Shown here in pieces: positions 11,695 through 23,358 of a stretch of 64,000 nucleotides of DNA. The position numbers were made by a program, and so were the translations under genes. The notes below the pieces were generated by a model, which was given only the letters and a program-made list of their open reading frames with translations, was not told where the DNA came from and did not search any database. This DNA is from Isoetes taiwanensis (lineage: Eukaryota > Streptophyta > Lycopodiopsida > Isoetales > Isoetaceae), in contig JAJEKV010000020.1 in the NCBI GenBank assembly GCA_021234155.1, forward strand, positions 4,014,563-4,078,562. The letters are read 5' to 3'. Position 1 is the stretch's first letter, and the number at the start of each line of letters is the position of its first letter.

Positions 11695-12391
11695 CTATTA
11701 AAAAGGCAGCATGTTGGTATTTGTGCTAGAACGCCGCATGTAATGACGCATCCAGCGTTTTCCAGGACACTAGATTTGAAAATGCATTTATTACCTCTTT
11801 GAAATACGGTTTGAGTGAGAGGGAAACTTATATGGATTCAAGCAAGGATCGCCTGCAAGGAGGAGCTTCCAATTGCAAGGAGGCATGCATGCAAGGTTCG
11901 GACTTGGGGAAGCTAGCATGGAAAATTTTCTTATGCAAAGAATTTAATCTGCTCCTGAGCTAGGCGAATCCATCATCTTGGCAAGTTTGGAAGAAGTTTT
12001 AGAACCTAGATGGACTGGTTTCTTGGAAGCCGTATTGCTAAACAGTTGGCACTTCGTATTCAAAAGCTTGACTTTCATTTTAAAACCAAGACTAAGGTAT
12101 GAACTAGTAACCTAATTGAGGTTTCTCTATGTTCTAACAATCATATTTTTAATATGCAAGACAATGTTTTTGTTTTGATAGTTGCATCGGTGCAGTATAT
12201 GATACTCCTTACCATGCCCAAAATGTCTTCTACAACTCATGAGCAGATTCATACATATGTTTTTTATGGTAAACTTTTATATTTTGTCCTCATGGAACAA
12301 TTCTGTATCATCATCTTATTATTCATCCTTTCCTTTTCTTATAACGTTATGGGCATGCATCCAAAGATGAGTAGAAAAATATAGTGGCAAG
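11695..12391. repeat. Duplicated 0.7 kb segment, right copy (empty site)
   Basis: Uninterrupted version of the sequence at 5614-6220 plus 10199-10275. It lies about 1.4 kb from the end of the left copy in the same orientation. It lacks the LINE and so records the pre-insertion state. Confidence 0.85.
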
Positions 12392-14079
12392 AACAGAGTC
12401 TTTATTAGTTTCAAATCCATTTTCACCTATAACAGGTTCTGCCTTGGTTACCTTTTAATATCTTACATCTTTGGTTCATTTTTCGTTGTGGACACATGCA
12501 TCAAGGGCTGCAAAAATATAAAACTTGCATTAATCTGATCCTTTGTTCATAGCCAGATATTTTTATATAGCAGGACTAGCACAACCAAAAATACTTAGTG
12601 ATGAGTTGAACATGCGCTTTGTTTTCAAGACTGATATGTTTCTTATTTTGTGACAAAGATAGCTTTTAGGTGATTTTTTGCTTTTGCATTGGTATGATGA
12701 TTTAGCAGCATTAACTCAACCAAGAAGGTACGAAAGATAAAAAAAAATTTGTCTGATATTTGAAGTATATAAGCTTCTTTGTGACAATCATTATGTTGAT
12801 TCTATGGTGTTGCATGCATGCAATCTATTCATTACATGAAATAGATGTTTGCGCCACCTTAACATCCATCGTTTCATGGCATGGGACTGTGTCAGGAACT
12901 GCCGCCTTATCTGCAAACACACCTTTAAGGCTATCACATCTTGGACTAACAAGCATGATTTGGATAGACTATCTGCTACAACAATCCATTGTTATGGTCT
13001 GCTACAATAGTCCATTGTTGTAAGACACACCCATATACAATTTGAAGATTCTTTAAAGGGAGCCGGTTTTAAAAGTTGCCCTGCATGATATTTGGTACTG
13101 AATCTATAGATCAAATGATTTTAGTTTCTCAAACATGCACACAATTTCAATTTGATTTTTTTAGAGTATTATTTTATGCATCTTTAGGGATTATTATATG
13201 TCTTGAACAATCTCAATGATAAACTCCAGAATAGGAGTGCATGTGAACAATGTGCTGCCTCTATTCTATTCTATTCTATTCTTTAAAAGTTATATTAGTT
13301 GTGTTCTCTTCACTTGCACTGTCAGCCTATGGTTATGATTTTGGAAAGGGACTCGCATAGAACACAAAAACCGGCCGATAACTGAAATGATGTATTTGAA
13401 CTAAAATGGTGTATGACTAATAGGCATACCAAAATGTAAACAGATACTAGACAAATTCACTTGCAATTCTAGATGCAAAAATTGACAACCCAATACGTGT
13501 ATACATGGGAAATTGATGTAGAAACAAACTTGAGATAGAGCCAATGAGCGTAAAACTCTAGAAAATTATGTAAAAGAAGCATGCAATGCAACATGTGAAA
13601 AAGTCAAATATAGATCCCCAGAGAGAAGCAATATTAGGGCCCAAAATACATGATACAAAGAACTAGGCGAGCAATGAACTAAGAAAATATTCGATGAAGC
13701 TCATCAAAAGAAAAGAATGTGTGCTCCCCCCTGATACTCAAAACGCAATGTCGGTAAGGCACACCATACATGTCCGCAAAGGTAAAAGGTGAAGACAATC
13801 ATTCCATAATCGGCCATATACGAGATAGCTTCATAAAAATCACTCTCGGAAAAATCAAAGGAAGACAAGAAAAGAATTACTCATAATTAGACTACACATG
13901 TATATGCAAGGTCAAGGTGAAGGACAAAGGTTGGTCAAGGTCAAGATCAACTTCAGAGAGGGAGATAGCCATGAATTAAATAAAACTTTGATCAAGGTCA
14001 TGTTCCAACAAAACAATAGCTCAAAGTTGCAACTTACAACCCATGTCAATAGCAACAAAATTCGTAACTACAAAAGAAC
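12392..14079. other. Intergenic, one pentanucleotide microsatellite
   Basis: A short (TATTC)n run sits at about 13261-13283. Apart from that I see only short ORFs without family resemblance. Confidence 0.5.
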
Positions 14080-14083
14080 ATTA
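14080..14083. repeat. Target-site duplication ATTA, left
   Basis: ATTA directly precedes the left GGGTG terminus; the same four bases follow the right terminus at 21161-21164. If only TTA is counted, the termini would be offset by one base. Confidence 0.6.
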
Positions 14084-14120
14084 GGGTGCTTTTTTGCTTA
14101 ACCTACCCAACTTTTTGAAG
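14084..14120. repeat. Left terminal inverted repeat
   Basis: Pairs with 21125-21160 through GGGTG, a T6 run, a TTAA step and CAACTTTTT, with several mismatches. Inside it the two ends diverge completely. Confidence 0.65.
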
Positions 14121-14398
14121 TTATAGCACCTTACCAGCACCTAAATTAACGAGCACGGACGGGCTCGGACGGGCTCATGATGGGCTCGTGACGTGTTTTG
14201 AAGTGATGGTGGCCGGGTTACGGCGGCTTCAATTCCGACGGTTATACTCTGACGGCCATCATCATAGAATTTTCGCGCGCAGCCACCTTACCTTGCATTC
14301 GAGCAAACCTTACCTTACAAACTTATCTCCCAAGCTTTGTGTATTTGTACTCTGTTTTTCTTCCTTTGCAATTCCGGCAGCTCTTTTGCAACTATACC

Positions 14399-16013
14399 AT
14401 GAGTTCTCCCCAGGCGCCAGAGGTATCGCATTTTTTGCTATCTTTTTTTAGAAAATGTTTGTGCTTCAGCAAATTTATAATGCAAAGTACTCAAATGTAA
14501 GTGGTTTTTACTGTTTTATTATATTTCAATTTGAAGCCGACAAGAACACTGATATGAATTTCTTTGAGTTTGGAAAAGTGGAGTTATGTCGGAAGAAAGC
14601 CAAGCCAAATCAAGGCAAAAGAAGTATCAAATGCTGAATTTTTATCGATTTTGAAGTTCCTTTGAGGTCGGGAAGATCAACATCAAAAAATCAAGCTGCA
14701 TTGACGAGAAGTTCAATGAACTCCTTGAAAAGTATACGAATGGCCCTACACAATGAAGTGAGGACTTCGTTTTGCAAGAGCATTTGTATGGCGAACACCC
14801 CCTAAGGCTTTGGTGACCAAAAAATTACAAGGTAAATTGGGCATCTTTAGCGGCGGACTCCATTTTTTCTGTAGTTCATAAGAGTAAAGATCATGAAGTA
14901 AATTGTTTTGAAGCTAACCTCAATGTGATTATCAATCACATTAGAAGCTTGTCAGACATGCAAAAGAAAGCTGAAGAAGAAATTAAAGGAAAAAAAGGCA
15001 GCTTTGTTGAAGAAGGTAGGTGCGGTGCAATGTGTTGATGCTACTTGCACTTTATTGTACAAACAAATTTCAGAGAGAAGAGAATCTATCAAACTTTACG
15101 GTCTTGATTTGCCTAACAACCAAGCTTTGGTTGCATACTTGAAGAAAAAGAAGCAAGTTTAATGGATTTACTTTACGAAACTATTGGGAGTGCTAATGTT
15201 CTTTGCGTCTTGAGAAAAGTTGAAGGAAGAAATCAAATCCTTGGAAGTGAATATTGAAGCATATGGCCATAGGATGGAGTTTTGGAATGCAAAGTCAAAC
15301 ACATATCTGCTATCACGATTTCAGCCAAAGGTAAGAAGGAACTCAAAGTTCACATGGGTGTTTATGATGCGCCTCGAGATCAATTTCTTGAAAAGATGTG
15401 AAGGTTGTGGTTTGAGTTTTAGCTCGATTCTGATTTTTCTTATCAAGTTATCATGTGATCATAAATTTCATGTTTGCTTGCTTTGGTTACATCTTGGATA
15501 CTATGCATTGTCTGATGGCGGGGTTGTGGGGTAGAAGTGCGACAAGCTTGAGCAAGAACTTGGTTACTTTAAAAGCGGATGAAGATGGAAATGGCCGGGA
15601 GTATGAAGAGTCTTCGATGAAGATGTGAAGGTGACAAAGGTCACAAAGGTGAAAGGAAAAGGTAAAGACATGGGTGAGGATTCCAACTCTGTTGCAACTG
15701 AGTATGACAAACCTATTTCCAAAGATTTTGTTGCTAAGAGGAAAGGCAAGAAGAAGATTCTTAGGAGCGACAACAAAAAAGCAAGATCGAGGAAGTCGGT
15801 CAAGTCCTAAAGGCGTAACTAGTCTGAGCGTGAGATCCCAACAACTCTGTTACACCAGGTTCTCCACTTGCTTCTCCTGTTACACATGCTTCTCCTGTTA
15901 CACCTGCTTCTCCAGTTACAGCTCCAACACATGAAGAGCCTACTCCTTCAAAGTCACCATTCACAGATATCAATCGATGAGGAAGACCTCACTCTTGGAG
16001 AAGTTTATAAGGA
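14399..16013 (+). pseudogene. Transposon-borne coiled-coil / low-complexity protein, broken
   Basis: First exon 14399-14422 (MSSPQAPE) ends at a GTATCG donor; an acceptor at about 14545 leads into NTDMNFFEFGKVELC. After that the frame changes several times. Visible pieces are a helical segment at about 14860-15160 (NLNVIINHIRSLSDMQKKAE, then YKQISERRESIKLYGLDL), a Lys-rich segment at 15620-15810 (VAKRKGKKKILRSDNKKARS) resembling a nuclear-localisation tract, and a short ASPVT repeat at about 15850-15930. Such accessory proteins often accompany plant transposases. No family is recognised. Breaks may be mutations, unrecognised introns or read errors. Confidence 0.5.
15838..15945 (+). repeat. 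18-bp tandem repeat encoding ASPVT(H/P) units
   Basis: Units of GCTTCTCCTGTTACA(C) type repeat three to four times in frame, giving SPLASPVTHASPVTPASPVT. It is a Pro/Thr/Ser-rich linker inside the transposon's plus-strand protein. Confidence 0.75.
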
Positions 16014-17099
16014 AGGCGGATAAGCGGTTGCTAGCTTTGGAGTTAAAGTTGAAGTTTGGTTTTGAAACAATCTTAAGTTTTCAATGTTAAGCTTTCTGTC
16101 GAGGTAAATTTTGAGTATGATGCTGCAATTTTGTGAATATATGGCGGTCTCTAAGTTATTGAATATGTAAACTACATGTTGAATATGTGGCAGTCTGCAA
16201 TTTTTTGAATGTGACCATATACGTAACCACTTGAATATATGAACTTTGTGCTTCTTTAAAAATTTTTGTTATTTTTTTTTTTCTTCATTGGTTCCGGTTC
16301 TCTTGTTTATGCAAAGTGTTTTGTACACGTAACCAATTCTTACAATTCAAAGCGATATTACGCAATACCACGGAAGAATTAAAACAATTCAAATGATATT
16401 CAAACAATTCAATTGATATTCTGCAATACCACAGAAGTATTCTGCAATACAATTCAAACATGCATACAGCTCAAATTCTATTTGCCCTTTCCATGGTTTA
16501 TGGCTTGCACACGACAATTCCAAGTGATTATACTACTAAAGAAACTTTGAACACTCTGTTGCAAAAATTAGCTCACTGCCCGGGTCATTGACCAATTTTT
16601 GACCTGGTCAATGACGATCTTTTGAAATAGCTAAGTGCATCTGACTTGAGAGAAAGTTTTATATCTACTTAAGTACATCTCTCAAGCATATAAACCAGCT
16701 GGAGTCAACACGAAATAGCATTTGGCATTTGAAGTACCACATCTTTTTTTAAGGAATTGGGAAATCGATTGCAAAGCGTATAGCGAGCTTCATTCTTGCA
16801 AGATCAAGGTCCTGCACCAACTCAATTGAGGGATTACCAGGATCTGCAACCAAATCTTACATTTCAAAATAAACCTGCAACTAGTTCTTACTATTCAAAC
16901 TAGATTCTGCAATAGCAAAAAAAGAATGAAACTTTTCTTTATTACTTGAATATGAATGTTACAATTGAATACAATTTGGTTAGCACTAGCAATGTTTGTA
17001 TGATAGTAAAGAATTCATTTGGTTCCATTTCTCATTGAAAGAACTTCGGTGCGAGGCTCATCCTCATCTACTAAGCTATCTGCATAAAGACTACTCTTG

Positions 17100-20000
17100 T
17101 GATCCAAAACTTCGATCTAAAAGATGATCATGAACATCCTTTGGAAGTTTGTATATGTTTTCACTTACGACCACCATATCAAAGCAACACGACATGACCA
17201 AGTGGTGTATGCATTGCACTCGGTGCATCTTCAAACAATTCAAATTCACTACCTCCTAAAAACTTATAATACTTACGAGAGGACCACTTCTCTTCTAGCA
17301 AATTTAGCACCCCATGCATCTTTAAAGGCCCTCTCTACAATGTGTTTAGGCTTAGTGCATTTGATGATGTAGAATCTACACTTTCCTTGTTGTTGGCCTC
17401 GGATAGTGCTTTGCAAAATTATCCCCAACATCAACTACATCAGAAACCCATTCATGATCCCCTTCATAGATGGGACCACGTAATGTTTCCAGCTCGTCTT
17501 TGCTTTTTGGAATTAGTTCGAGAATAAACCCAAGATCCTATTACGCTTTTGTTTATGCACTTCCCAAACTTTCACCTTAATTGGTAATTCTGAAGCAAGC
17601 GAAATCCATATGAGCAACTGAGTAGGGTCATTGGAATGCCGCAGTCACGATACAATGCAACTTTACGGAACACATTAATGTCTTACAATCATGATCACTT
17701 CTATCAACCTCATTGATAGCTATCTCCCAAAATATCTGCAAAAGGAATCATGTAAAATAACATGCAATGCAAACAACATGTAAAACACGAACTCTTTGTG
17801 TACACCGCAAGGATGATCTCCTTCATTGTCACAATCGACTTAAAATGTGCTCACAAAACACAAGCGCATCATGTGCATTTCTTAGTGGTCTTGAATTCCT
17901 CTTCAACATCTCATGTGTGAGGGGCTCTTTTATTCTGACACCGGCACCATCATGCTCACACGCAAGGATTGATTCTGAAATTTTAAAGAAATGCCAATTA
18001 AAAAAGAACCAATAGACTAAAATAAAAGTAATTACCTTTGCCATGATATGATGCAAAAGAAATTCTAAGCGTATTGGTTTTCGATTAACTTTTGAAAGAA
18101 CACCGCCTGGGAAGTAGAACATCCTTGCTCCTTTAAATTGATGGGAACATCCATCGGACCACATGACATGATTCTTGTAATGGACACCCTTGTCGGCAAG
18201 GAAAACTACATGTTTTTGCAAACAATGTTGAGCGAAGAGTACATCATGTTCTCTATCATCACTTATGTAAAAATGTGTTTCCTTAATGATCTTTCTATTA
18301 CATTACGTAGAAGGTGGAGCATGCCTATATGTGATGTGCACCAAAATGGTGCATTGGTCATTCCTCAATGCAAGCTTTGTATTTCTTGTTGGATTTTGAA
18401 GGTGTAGTTCTCTGCAAAGTCAATCAAACTATAGTGTCCTTTGGAAAAGGCGCCAAACACTCCCTAAAAGCGTTTTGCTTGCCATCGGCTTCATAATTAT
18501 GAGGGATGAATGGAATGAGGAAGGTATCGACAAATTGGAACAACTTCGCTATTGGTGTCGTCTTGTAAACAAGCTTGTTGGCGGGTTTGGGAGCTTCCTA
18601 CAAAGAAGCAAAAACATATATCGGTTACCACCTTTTTGGATTTAACATTTCAAGTTACTTGTAATACCTTCTTCTTAGCCTTCCCGGATCTTCTTTCTTA
18701 CGAATTCTCATCAACGGTCTTACCGGCACCACCTTTCTTACGTCTTGAATTCTGGCGGTCTTGCCGGCACCACCTTTCTTCGACCAAGCCTTTGTTCTTC
18801 CCTGCGGTCTTCTCGGCAGCTCCTTTCTTCTTAACAAGTTTTTCCTTCTCGGCAAATGTTACCTTGTCCTCCTCATAAACTGTTATGTTCAAAAGAAGAG
18901 TTTGGTGAAAAGAATATCTCATTTAAGAATAACAATTTGAATTACCTTATCAAATGTCTTCCAATCTACTTGATGGTTCAACTTGTAATCTCTTTCTTTT
19001 GGACAAGTTGGCACTTTGTTTTTTTCCACAAGCCTTGCATTTTAAGCGTGAGACAATTATGTTGATGCCACTCTTGATTCATCCTTAGGACATACCAAAG
19101 ATCTCCAAAGCTCGGAGGTTGAAGCATATGTAGCTTTAGATGCATTGCGGGTTGGTCCTATACCACATACATCACAATTGCATATGCAATTTGGACCATG
19201 GAGGTCTGATCTAATCTTACTTTGTTTATGGCTGTCTCACAAAGTCAACTCTCAAATGGTAGATCGTGACAAGTCTCTCTATCTTTTACCTTCGACATAT
19301 GGAGGCTTTAGAGCATGGAATCTTTGTAAATGATATTTGAAAGTATGGATATTGCCTTTCAAATGGTTGGAAAAAACTTGCTGCGCGAAAGCGACAACAA
19401 CATATCAACAACCTTAAGTTGAAAATCTTGAACCTTAACAATTTGAAAACAAATTGCTTTAAAATTACACAATGTCTCTTCAAGAAAGTGTAGTGCATGC
19501 AATATCTTCTTTCGAAGTTGTTTTTATCTTGATGACATGTTTTTTTCTCTTACATGGGAAACTCTTGTATTGTGTCTCCAAAAATCCACTACTAGTTTTC
19601 TCTCGTCATAAGAGAGTTTGTCACATCTAATCTTATTTTTTGAACATGGACCATGGACCCTCACCAAGTTCACATCTACTCTTCTTCTTACTGGCCGGTT
19701 GTGACAATCTTTACATTTGGGGCATAGAGTTACGGAGAATGCTGATTTGTTAATATTGGTATTGGCGGCGGCTAAACCATGGCGGCAATTCTTGCCCTCT
19801 TAATATCTGTTTTCTTCTCATTCTTATGATCGCAAAAGTTCTTTAAATTCTCCACAATTTTCTTCATTCTGATTCATCCTTGGAGTTAGAAACAACAAGT
19901 TCGGGGTAGCCACTTTGCGGACTTAATTATCTCTTTCCTATCCCTACAACTTGCATTAACAAGAACCTTTTCACCTTCAACTGCAACCTTTTTTGATAGC

Positions 20001-20836
20001 ATTCTCTTCTTCCATATGCTTAGATCACCTTGGAGCAATGCTTCTTCGTATGCTGCTGCAATTTCCCTTTCCCTCTTAAGCTCTCTCTCTTTTCTCCTTA
20101 ACTTCGGCTCTATACCTTCTAAAAGCATGACACCCTTGTGTATTATCTTGGTGACACCCTTCATAACAAGAAAGACAACAAAGATTAGCAAAGAAAAGTT
20201 CAAAGTAAATTCAAGGAATCAATTCCTTGAAATCGACTTAAAGAAGGTTGCACACCTTCTTCACTTTGGACATCTTGAGTTCCCTGTTGGCGCTACCCTT
20301 GAACTCTTGAAAATCACCTTCATGGTAAGAAGGTTGCAAATCTTCATGAAATCTGAGACTCTTCATTGTCTCCATAAGGTTGATTGTGACGATAAACATT
20401 TTTCTAGAATTAAAGCAAACATCAACAAATAAGGAAAAGAAATCAACAACAAATATGTAAGTTCAAAATTACACGAATCTATAGGAATTGATGTAGCCAT
20501 ATGTAACGATCTTGTCGGCTTCTTTTCAGTTCAAAGCAAACTCATAGATTAATATGCATTTCGACATACATGAAAATGAAATGCATCATGATCCTCAATT
20601 ACCATGGTAAATATCTAGCACAAATTCCTTGCATTAGGCTGAAACTTGTTGGCTCTGTTCTTGAATCTGCACTTGCGGATTCTTGACAAATTGCATCGAC
20701 AATTCGGGAACAAGCGCCAAAAAAAATTTTGGTCGACTCTGGAAAACTTGGAGGCTAGATAGCGGTTTTTTGCAACATCAAAATTAACTTGATTCTTGCA
20801 CACAGATGCACGAAAAGCTTCTCTCCATTCCGCCAT
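17100..20836 (-). pseudogene. Transposon-borne multi-exon gene with transposase-like domain
   Basis: Starts at ATG 20836 (MAEWREAFRASVCKNQVNF), 41-48 bases after a TATAAATA box. Later pieces, probably separate exons: about 20430-20245 (NRELKMSKVKK before a GTGTGC donor), 20164-19899 (after a TGAAG acceptor; very basic helix LRRKERELKREREIAAAYEE), 18960-18660 (Lys-rich with a doubled KKGGAGKT word) and 18290-18036 plus 17974-17830, split by a GTAATT...TTTCAG intron. The last pair carries FYISDDREHDVLFAQHCL, VMWSDGCSHQFKGARMFYF and, across the intron, HDGAGVRIKEPL. A WSDG-x3-QFK...H-x-GAG-x-K arrangement is seen in RNase-H-fold transposase-like proteins of plants and animals; the Asp of SDG is a likely catalytic residue. 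Exon joins are not fully in phase, so it may be decayed. Confidence 0.5.
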
Positions 20837-20876
20837 AAACAGAATTGGAGAAATCTAGCAGCAAAGAAATTCATGG

Positions 20877-20884
20877 TATTTATA
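20877..20884 (-). promoter_or_regulatory. TATA box of the transposon's minus-strand gene
   Basis: TATAAATA on the minus strand, 41-48 bases upstream of ATG 20836, giving an expected transcription start near 20850 and a very short leader. It lies about 280 bases inside the right terminus, as expected for an element-internal promoter. Confidence 0.55.
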
Positions 20885-21124
20885 CTCTGAAGAACTTCAA
20901 AACCGCCAAATTTACTTTCAAATTGCTTGCCGAACATGGCGTCATCACCTCGCATCAGCAGCACGGATCAACAACCCGCACGGATTGCTGAAGTGGCAAT
21001 TTCCTGGGCTTCGGATCGACCAACAGAATTTGGCGCCCAGGAGGAAATGGCGGGTGAAGTGCTATGACGGCGAAAAAATTTCACTTGGCCAAAGTCCGGC
21101 CAGAAACCGGCCTAGCGTCGCCCA

Positions 21125-21160
21125 CATAAAAAGTTGAGTACCTTAATAAAAAACACACCC
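21125..21160. repeat. Right terminal inverted repeat
   Basis: Inverted partner of 14084-14120, ending in CACACCC, followed by ATTA. Confidence 0.65.
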
Positions 21161-21164
21161 ATTA

Positions 21165-21837
21165 AGGAGAAATCACCCGAATGACATAATGAACTCTGCT
21201 CCATTCCCGGAAAATCAATCTAGAGCCTCGAGGCAGTTCATCAATTGAACACTCAATTGGAAAAAAATTAGAAAGAACACGAAACATGTAGGATATGACA
21301 TATCCCTGTATAAGCTAGAATCATCAACTTAAAAATTCAGGAGTCATAGCCAATTCCAATAGAATAAAAATCATTAAATGTAAAGAAAAGATGCATGGAT
21401 CTAAACAAATCGAGTAGTGACCATATGATGCCAAAAATGTTTTCCTTAATTGCATCCTAAGATATGGTTAACAAAGGGAATATAGAGAACTGGAGGAGGA
21501 AAGTGCTCGAGGAAATGTGCATGAGAAATTCAAGAAGCACACATGAAGATCCAAAATTCAAAGCCATAACGCCCTTCTACAAATCCTATGAACGCATTAG
21601 ATCTTTCCAAATGGATGACAACTATCATGCCTAATAACATGTGAAGCTTTTGGAAAACTACATATCCCATCCCGATGGGCTTGCCCAAACCTAAAACCAT
21701 TGACATGAAGATTAGCTAGCAAATAAATAATGGCAACATAGAGCCAAACAAATGTCGAATCTCATTGAAAAGAATGAAAGCCATGACTAGTGAAGCAAAA
21801 CCAAATATGAAGCAAAAAACCTAACACCTCATAGAAT
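21165..21837. other. Intergenic, nothing recognisable
   Basis: No frame above 60 codons and no repeat structure was noticed. Confidence 0.5.
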
Positions 21838-22030
21838 AGAATAGAATAGAATAGAATAGTTTTTTTAACATCCACGGAGACCAATAGGTCATGAGATCCA
21901 TGCAATGGGCTAGTACAATCATTACTACTAGGATTAAAAAACCCCTGCCTCGAAAGGTTTTCAAGGGAAAAACCTTTGCAGTAATAGAAAAAACAAATGT
22001 ATAGAAGTGCAATTTTGACATATCATACCA
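21838..22030 (-). mobile_element. SINE-like short retroelement, copy 2, with (TATTC)n tail
   Basis: On the minus strand: a hairpin AAGGTTTTTCCC/GAAAACCTTT region, a spacer, a stem-loop GACC-TATT-GGTC within CATGACCTATTGGTCTCC, the spacer GTGGATGTTAAAA and then (TATTC)n. The stretch from the stem-loop to the spacer nearly equals the LINE end at 36355-36376 (TTGGTCTCCGTGGACGATAA). Copy 1 at 5031-5300 shares the upstream hairpin. This supports a SINE family whose tail copies the LINE tail. Confidence 0.5.
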
Positions 22031-22093
22031 AAAAATACACCATACAAATGTTAAAGCCTCCGAGAATGGTTAAACCAAATTAATAATCAACTA

Positions 22094-22196
22094 AGATATA
22101 AGAATTGGATTGTTCCTGAGCCGAATTGGGAAAAAGAAAAGGTCGATGTAAGAATTGAGCTGTGTTTGAGCCGAATTGGGAAAAGGAAAAGTCGAT
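22094..22196. repeat. Tandem duplication of about 51 bp
   Basis: Two neighbouring units, each running from TAAGAATTG through GAGCCGAATTGGGAAAA to GTCGATG, differ at about six positions. Confidence 0.8.
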
Positions 22197-22861
22197 GGCT
22201 GAGACAACTCATGTGGAGAAAACAGAAAGGATACACAGCATTCGATGGAGCAAATTTTGAAATAGTGGACCCAGAATTCTACAGGATCAAACTCAGAAAG
22301 CCTGTATATCTCCTGCGCCCACAATAGTAGCGAGGAGAAGTGATATGCAAAGAAAAAGCCTGGACAAAAATCACAATCCCACAATTTCGATAATAATGTT
22401 AGCCAGAGAGCTTCCCGCTTTAGCAAATCGAGCCTGGAACACGATCCTTTACCGAACTGTAACTCATAATCCATATCCACATACATCTAATTGCTATAAT
22501 TCAATTATACCAAGGAATCATCCGCAGAGAAGAGTAATGATTAATATTAAGACGACAAAAAATAACTAAATAAGCTCCTCTGCAACAAACCCAAAGCCAT
22601 CGGCAATGACTGTGAACTTTTACTTATCCAAAAGGAATCTATTCCATAACAGAAATTGATTCTATCGAGATCGACTACAGGCATAATGCACACAAGCACA
22701 AGTAACTCTTCGTAAAAAATCTTGATAACGAAGCATAAAGAATAATCAAGAAGCAATCAGAAGTTAATGCGCATGCATGAAGGATGAAAAGCAGCAGAAA
22801 AAGAAAGGGCATGCATGAAGGTTCAAGAATCATATTGCACTCACGAAAACGTTCAGGATCA

Positions 22862-23287
22862 TCGATTGCCTCCGAAAAGATTATCTTCACAGTGTAGTCC
22901 AAATGATTCCTAAGTAGAAAATCACCTAGAAAAGCATAAATCAAATGATTTAAAGGATTTCAAGAGTGTACCTGCCAGATATGACCCATCAGAAGCATGT
23001 ACAATGCACAGGCCCAAGATGAAAATCATCCTGTGAAGTAAAGATCAGATTTTAGTGGTGCGCTAATAGAATAAGGATAGAGATCGACTCCAAAGATCGT
23101 CCTGACGTGGAGAAGTACAGAAGATACGACTGGAAAAAAGCTCAAAGTGAGGAGGAGAAGAAGATCTTGAAAAATGGTTCGGACAGAAGAGAGGAATGGA
23201 CAAGCTCAAAGATGAAAAGCAATGGACAAGGAAAGAGATGCTGCTGTGAGAAGACGCCGATAACGAGCCACCAGAAGGATGAGCACA
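22862..23287 (-). CDS. Possible 5' end of a spliced gene, product unknown
   Basis: On the minus strand a TATA box (23288-23295) is followed by a T/C-rich leader of about 240 bases, an acceptor TTCACAG and a short coding exon starting GATGATTTTC (MIFILGLCIVHASDGSYLA) that ends at a GGCAG/GTACAC donor. A second exon after CTTTTCTAG continues in phase (GDFLLRNHLDYTVKIIFSEA) to a CGTTTTC/GTGAGT donor. The splice signals are strong and the phases agree, so the region is probably transcribed. The remaining exons to about 22.1 kb could not be assembled. The first residues could be a signal or membrane segment. I do not recognise the family. Confidence 0.35.
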
Positions 23288-23295
23288 TATATAGC
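23288..23295 (-). promoter_or_regulatory. TATA-box-like motif
   Basis: CTATATAT on the minus strand between the 20-bp palindrome at 23318-23337 and the T/C-rich leader of the putative gene. Confidence 0.45.
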
Positions 23296-23317
23296 TGCTC
23301 GTCCCATCCCAGAATAA

Positions 23318-23337
23318 CGATCCGAGGGCTCGGATCG
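23318..23337. promoter_or_regulatory. Perfect 20-bp palindrome upstream of a TATA box
   Basis: CGATCCGAG-GG-CTCGGATCG is an exact inverted repeat with nine-base arms, 22 bases upstream of the TATA-like motif. That spacing suits binding of a dimeric regulator, but no known site is matched. Confidence 0.4.
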
Positions 23338-23358
23338 ATGTCATTGTTGAGTATTTAA

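Larger units (their letters stand above)
14084..21160. mobile_element. 7.1 kb DNA transposon with TIRs and two convergent genes
   Basis: The outer ~36 bases of each end are imperfect inverted repeats: left GGGTGCTTTTTTGCTTAACC, right (reverse complement) GGGTGTGTTTTTTATTAAGG, both continuing into a shared CAACTTTTT. The ends are flanked by ATTA. Inside are a plus-strand gene from about 14.4 to 16.0 kb and a minus-strand gene from 20.84 to about 17.1 kb, the latter with its own TATA box and a transposase-like domain. The size, the TIRs, the target duplication and two converging genes together make a cut-and-paste element. The superfamily is not assignable by eye: GGG-type ends with TTA recall PIF/Harbinger, but the protein motif does not look like Harbinger DDE. 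Confidence 0.7.

Noticed and set aside
13021-13030. ACACACCC as another end of the 14 kb transposon
   Set aside because: Only a few bases match the right terminus, and no partner end or target duplication exists.
18655-18855. KKGGAGKT words that resemble a deviant Walker A (ParA/MinD-type) motif
   Set aside because: The word is doubled in a Lys/Arg-rich low-complexity stretch, with no surrounding beta strands or other NTPase motifs.
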